Part shown: positions 61,897-64,000 of the stretch, one piece after another
Layout: each line of letters opens with the position of its first letter
Numbering within the stretch: position 1 is the first letter of the stretch
Source of the DNA: Longimicrobiales bacterium
Lineage (GTDB): Bacteria; Gemmatimonadota; Gemmatimonadetes; Longimicrobiales; Gaopeijiaceae
Reading direction: 5' to 3'
Length of the DNA stretch: 64,000 nucleotides
Assembly (NCBI GenBank): GCA_951813395.1
Contig: OX638356.1
Location: forward strand, 1,405,340 to 1,469,339
Notes under the pieces: generated by a model
What the model was told of the DNA's origin: nothing
The model's database searches: none
Seen by the model: the letters and a program-made list of their open reading frames with translations, nothing else
Translations under genes and position numbers: made by a program

Positions 61897-62373
61897 TTGG
61901 GCGCGCCACCGCCCGGTGGCTCGCGGCGCGTCGTTGCCCGCAACAGGAAAGCCCGGCACCAGTACGAGGTCATGGACACCTGGGAAGCCGGGTTGGTGCT
62001 GCTGGGAACCGAGGTGAAGTCAATCCGCGCGGGCAAGCTGGCGTTTCAGGACGCGCACGCGCGGACCCAGGCGGGCGAAATGTGGCTGCACAACCTCCAC
62101 GTGGCGCCCTACGAGGCCGGGAATCGCTGGAATCACGACGAGACCCGTCCGCGCAAGCTGCTGCTGAATCGCAACGAGATCCGGCGAATCACCGCGCGAG
62201 CCGAGGAAAAGGGGCTCTCGATCATCCCCCTGGACGTCTATTTTCGCGGGGGCAGGGTCAAGGTCACGCTGGCGCTGTGCCGCGGCAGGAAGCACCGGGA
62301 CCGGCGGGAGGCGTTGCGCCGCAGGACCATGGAGCGCGAGGCGGAGAGAGCGATGAAGGACCGAGGCCGGTGA
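61897..62373 (+). CDS. smpB: SsrA-binding protein SmpB (tmRNA partner)
   Basis: A 158-residue protein from a TTG at 61897, 4 nt after the transaldolase stop. The SmpB pattern is complete: VVARNRKARHQYEVMDTWEAGLVLLGTEVKSIRAGK, FQDAHARTQAGEMWLHNLHVAPYEAGN, NHDETRPRKLLLNRNEIRRI and the basic tail HRDRREALRRRTMEREAERAMK that folds along the mRNA channel. It brings tmRNA to stalled ribosomes for trans-translation. Its stop overlaps the pyrD GTG by 3 nt. The tmRNA gene itself was not seen here. Confidence 0.95.
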   Translation: MGAPPPGGSRRVVARNRKARHQYEVMDTWEAGLVLLGTEVKSIRAGKLAFQDAHARTQAGEMWLHNLHVAPYEAGNRWNHDETRPRKLLLNRNEIRRITARAEEKGLSIIPLDVYFRGGRVKVTLALCRGRKHRDRREALRRRTMEREAERAMKDRGR

Positions 62374-63242
62374 GCACGGCGCGCGAGGTGTTCGGCACCC
62401 GCTTCGCCAACCCGGTGCTCATGGCCGCCGGCACCTGCGGCTTCGGCGAGCCGCTCATCGACGTCATGACCCCCGACGAGGTGGGAGGACTCGTGACCAA
62501 GTCGGTCACGCTCGCGCCCCGGTGGGGAAACGCCCCGCCTCGCGTGGCCGAGTACCGGGGTGGAATGCTCAACTCCGTCGGTCTCGCGAATCCCGGATTG
62601 AAGGGAGTCCGCGACCGGAAACTGCCCTGGATGCGGCGCCATCTCGGAGGTCTTCCCGTCCTGGTTTCGGTTGCGGGGGCCACGGTGGACGAGTACGACG
62701 CGGTTGTCACGGGACTGGAGGAGGAGGACGGACTTGTCGGGTTTGAACTGAACCTCTCCTGCCCGAACGACGCCAATCTGCACGGGACGCCGTTCTGTCT
62801 CGACGGCGATGCGATGCGCGAGGTGCTGGATCGCGTGCGGCGGCGGACCTCGCGCCCGCTGCTGGTCAAGCTGGCGCCGAACGATCCCGACATCGGCGCG
62901 ACCGCGGCCCTGGCCGTGCGGCACGGCGCCGACGGCATCACGGCCATCAATACGCTCCCGGGACTGCTCAGCGACGCTGCCGGGAAGCCTCGGCTCGGGG
63001 CCGGCCAGGGCGGCGTGAGCGGCCCCGCGCTGCTGCCGGCCGGCCTGGCTGCGGTGCGGAAGGTCGTCGAGGCGGTGGACGTGCCGGTGGTGGGCGTGGG
63101 CGGGATTCTCACGGGCACGGACGCGGAAACCTATCTTGCCGCGGGCGCGTCGCTCGTACAGGTCGGGACCGGATCATTCGCGGATCCGCGTTGCGCCGGC
63201 AGGGTCGCGCGCCAACTCGCCATAAGGAGCTGGAGCTCGTGA
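62370..63242 (+). CDS. pyrD: Dihydroorotate dehydrogenase, class 1B type
   Basis: A 290-residue flavoprotein from the GTG at 62370. Motifs ANPVLMAAGTCGFGEP, TLAPRWGNAPPRVAEYRGGMLNSVGLANPG, FELNLSCPND (catalytic Cys131) and VPVVGVGGILTGTDAETYLAAGASLVQVG match PyrDB-like class 1B enzymes, which oxidise dihydroorotate to orotate and pass electrons to NAD+ through PyrK. No pyrK is adjacent, so its partner must be elsewhere. It overlaps smpB at its start and pyrF at its stop, placing two pyrimidine genes together. Confidence 0.93.
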   Translation: MSTAREVFGTRFANPVLMAAGTCGFGEPLIDVMTPDEVGGLVTKSVTLAPRWGNAPPRVAEYRGGMLNSVGLANPGLKGVRDRKLPWMRRHLGGLPVLVSVAGATVDEYDAVVTGLEEEDGLVGFELNLSCPNDANLHGTPFCLDGDAMREVLDRVRRRTSRPLLVKLAPNDPDIGATAALAVRHGADGITAINTLPGLLSDAAGKPRLGAGQGGVSGPALLPAGLAAVRKVVEAVDVPVVGVGGILTGTDAETYLAAGASLVQVGTGSFADPRCAGRVARQLAIRSWSS

Positions 63243-63934
63243 ACGACCGGGTGATCGTCGCACTGGACGCCTCGAGCGCCCAGCGTGCGCTGCAGCTGGT
63301 CGACCGCATCGGGCCGCGGTGCCGTTTCTACAAGGTGGGGCTCGAGCTCTACACGGCAGCCGGACCTGGGGTGGTGCGTGAACTGCGCGAACGGGGACAC
63401 GAGGTCTTTCTCGACCTCAAGCTGCACGACATCCCGAACCAGGTGGCGGGCGCGACCGCCAGGGCGGCCGAACTCGGGGTGACGTTCCTCACCGTGCATG
63501 CGATGGGGGGACGGGACATGCTGGCGGCCGCGGCCGCGGCGGCGAGGGGGTCGGTCGGGCTCCTGGGGGTGACCGTGCTGACGTCGCTCGAGGAGGAAGG
63601 GCTGGGCGCGGTGTTCGGGCGCAGCGTGCCGGACGTGGGCCGGGAGGCCGATCGCCTGGCGGCCATGGTGGGAGAGGCGGGGTTGGCCGGGGTCGTGTGT
63701 TCGGCGGCCGAGGCGGCGCGGCTGAGAGCCGGGATGGGTCCAGGCGGCGCCATCGTCACTCCGGGGATCCGGCTTGCCGGCGACGCGGTCCACGACCAGC
63801 GGCGCGTGCGGACGGCCGGCCAGGCATTCCAGGGCGGTGCCACCCACATCGTGGTGGGCCGCCCGGTGACCGGTGCTTCCGACCCGGCGGCGGCCTTCGC
63901 GCGCATCGTCGCGGACGCCCGCGACGGACGCTGA
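63239..63934 (+). CDS. pyrF: Orotidine-5'-phosphate decarboxylase
   Basis: A 231-residue enzyme from the GTG at 63239, overlapping the pyrD stop by 4 nt. The catalytic signature FLDLKLHDIPNQVA gives Asp59, Lys61 and Asp64. VIVALDASSAQRAL at the start, FYKVGLELYTAAGP, TVHAMGGRDML, LLGVTVLTSLEEEGL and THIVVGRPVTGASDPAAAF complete the barrel. It decarboxylates OMP to UMP, the last step of de novo UMP synthesis, directly after the pyrD product step plus phosphoribosylation. The pyrE gene is not in the window. Confidence 0.95.
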   Translation: MNDRVIVALDASSAQRALQLVDRIGPRCRFYKVGLELYTAAGPGVVRELRERGHEVFLDLKLHDIPNQVAGATARAAELGVTFLTVHAMGGRDMLAAAAAAARGSVGLLGVTVLTSLEEEGLGAVFGRSVPDVGREADRLAAMVGEAGLAGVVCSAAEAARLRAGMGPGGAIVTPGIRLAGDAVHDQRRVRTAGQAFQGGATHIVVGRPVTGASDPAAAFARIVADARDGR

Positions 63935-63991
63935 CACGCGACACGACGCGTGCGCCTATATTTCACCACCCATAGCCCGCTGGACGCCGGA

Positions 63992-64000
63992 ATGAACCCG
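63992..64000 (+). CDS. Possible start of the next gene, cut by the window edge
   Basis: An ATG at 63992 begins a frame (Met-Asn-Pro) that runs off the window. The upstream bases contain only a weak purine stretch, and three codons cannot identify a gene. It is listed only to mark a possible start following pyrF. Confidence 0.15.

Noticed and set aside
1-64000. CRISPR arrays, prophage genes or complete insertion sequences
   Set aside because: No regularly spaced repeats, phage structural genes, transposase with DDE motif or terminal inverted repeats were seen anywhere in the window.

Overview
This 64 kb window is high-GC bacterial chromosome, most likely from a member of the Gemmatimonadota or a close relative. 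That placement is inferred from the gene mix: many secreted 6-bladed beta-propeller lipoproteins, a large sortilin/VPS10-type Asp-box protein, secreted amidohydrolases, DUF2723 and ArnT-like membrane glycosyltransferases, and an M56 peptidase joined to a TonB-plug-like domain. No rRNA or tRNA is present to prove it. Genes are tightly packed, with many 4-base start/stop overlaps and frequent GTG or TTG starts.

Bases 1-11300 are the accessory part. They hold the tail of a HigA-like antitoxin, a small gene resembling the tail of Rpn-type nucleases, an AbiEii-type nucleotidyltransferase paired with an unrecognised gene, a VapBC-like pair, a canonical AbiEi/AbiEii pair, and a second VapBC pair. 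Two secreted proteins (Asp-box and beta-propeller) lie between the AbiE and second VapBC modules. Bases 11300-31700 are mostly cell-envelope and metabolic genes: an alpha/beta hydrolase, a DUF2723 transferase, an amidohydrolase-BlaI-M56 operon, propeller proteins, a flavin-reductase-fold protein, a second amidohydrolase, DUF418, MoeB-rhodanese, a fused 2-oxoacid dehydrogenase E1 and a DUF255 thioredoxin protein.

Bases 31810-37593 form one dense plus-strand operon: VTT membrane protein, coaE, DHH phosphoesterase, a hypothetical, a Fur-family regulator, an arginase/agmatinase-family hydrolase, ccdA and a thioredoxin-like protein. It is followed by an ABC exporter, a lipoprotein, gamma-glutamyltransferase, murQ, an ArnT-like glycosyltransferase and a three-part peptidase/propeller/barrel protein. 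A class II ribonucleotide reductase (nrdJ) has its own control region with two DnaA-box-like sites. Bases 50880-64000 carry an M20 hydrolase, nitrilase, ornithine aminotransferase, an iron-trafficking protein, a DksA/TraR-family protein, RNase D, and a run of core genes: pyk, MBL hydrolase, pgi, YtxH, transaldolase, smpB, pyrD and pyrF.

The most unusual items are: a 48-bp element found twice, each time directly after a stop codon in the same relative orientation; a shared ACGAA-N4-TTCGT palindrome before two neighbouring minus-strand genes, one of them the BlaI operon; the AbiEii toxin with a non-canonical partner; the BlaI/M56-plug operon; and the 1035-residue peptidase-propeller-barrel protein. 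No CRISPR array, prophage or complete insertion sequence was seen.
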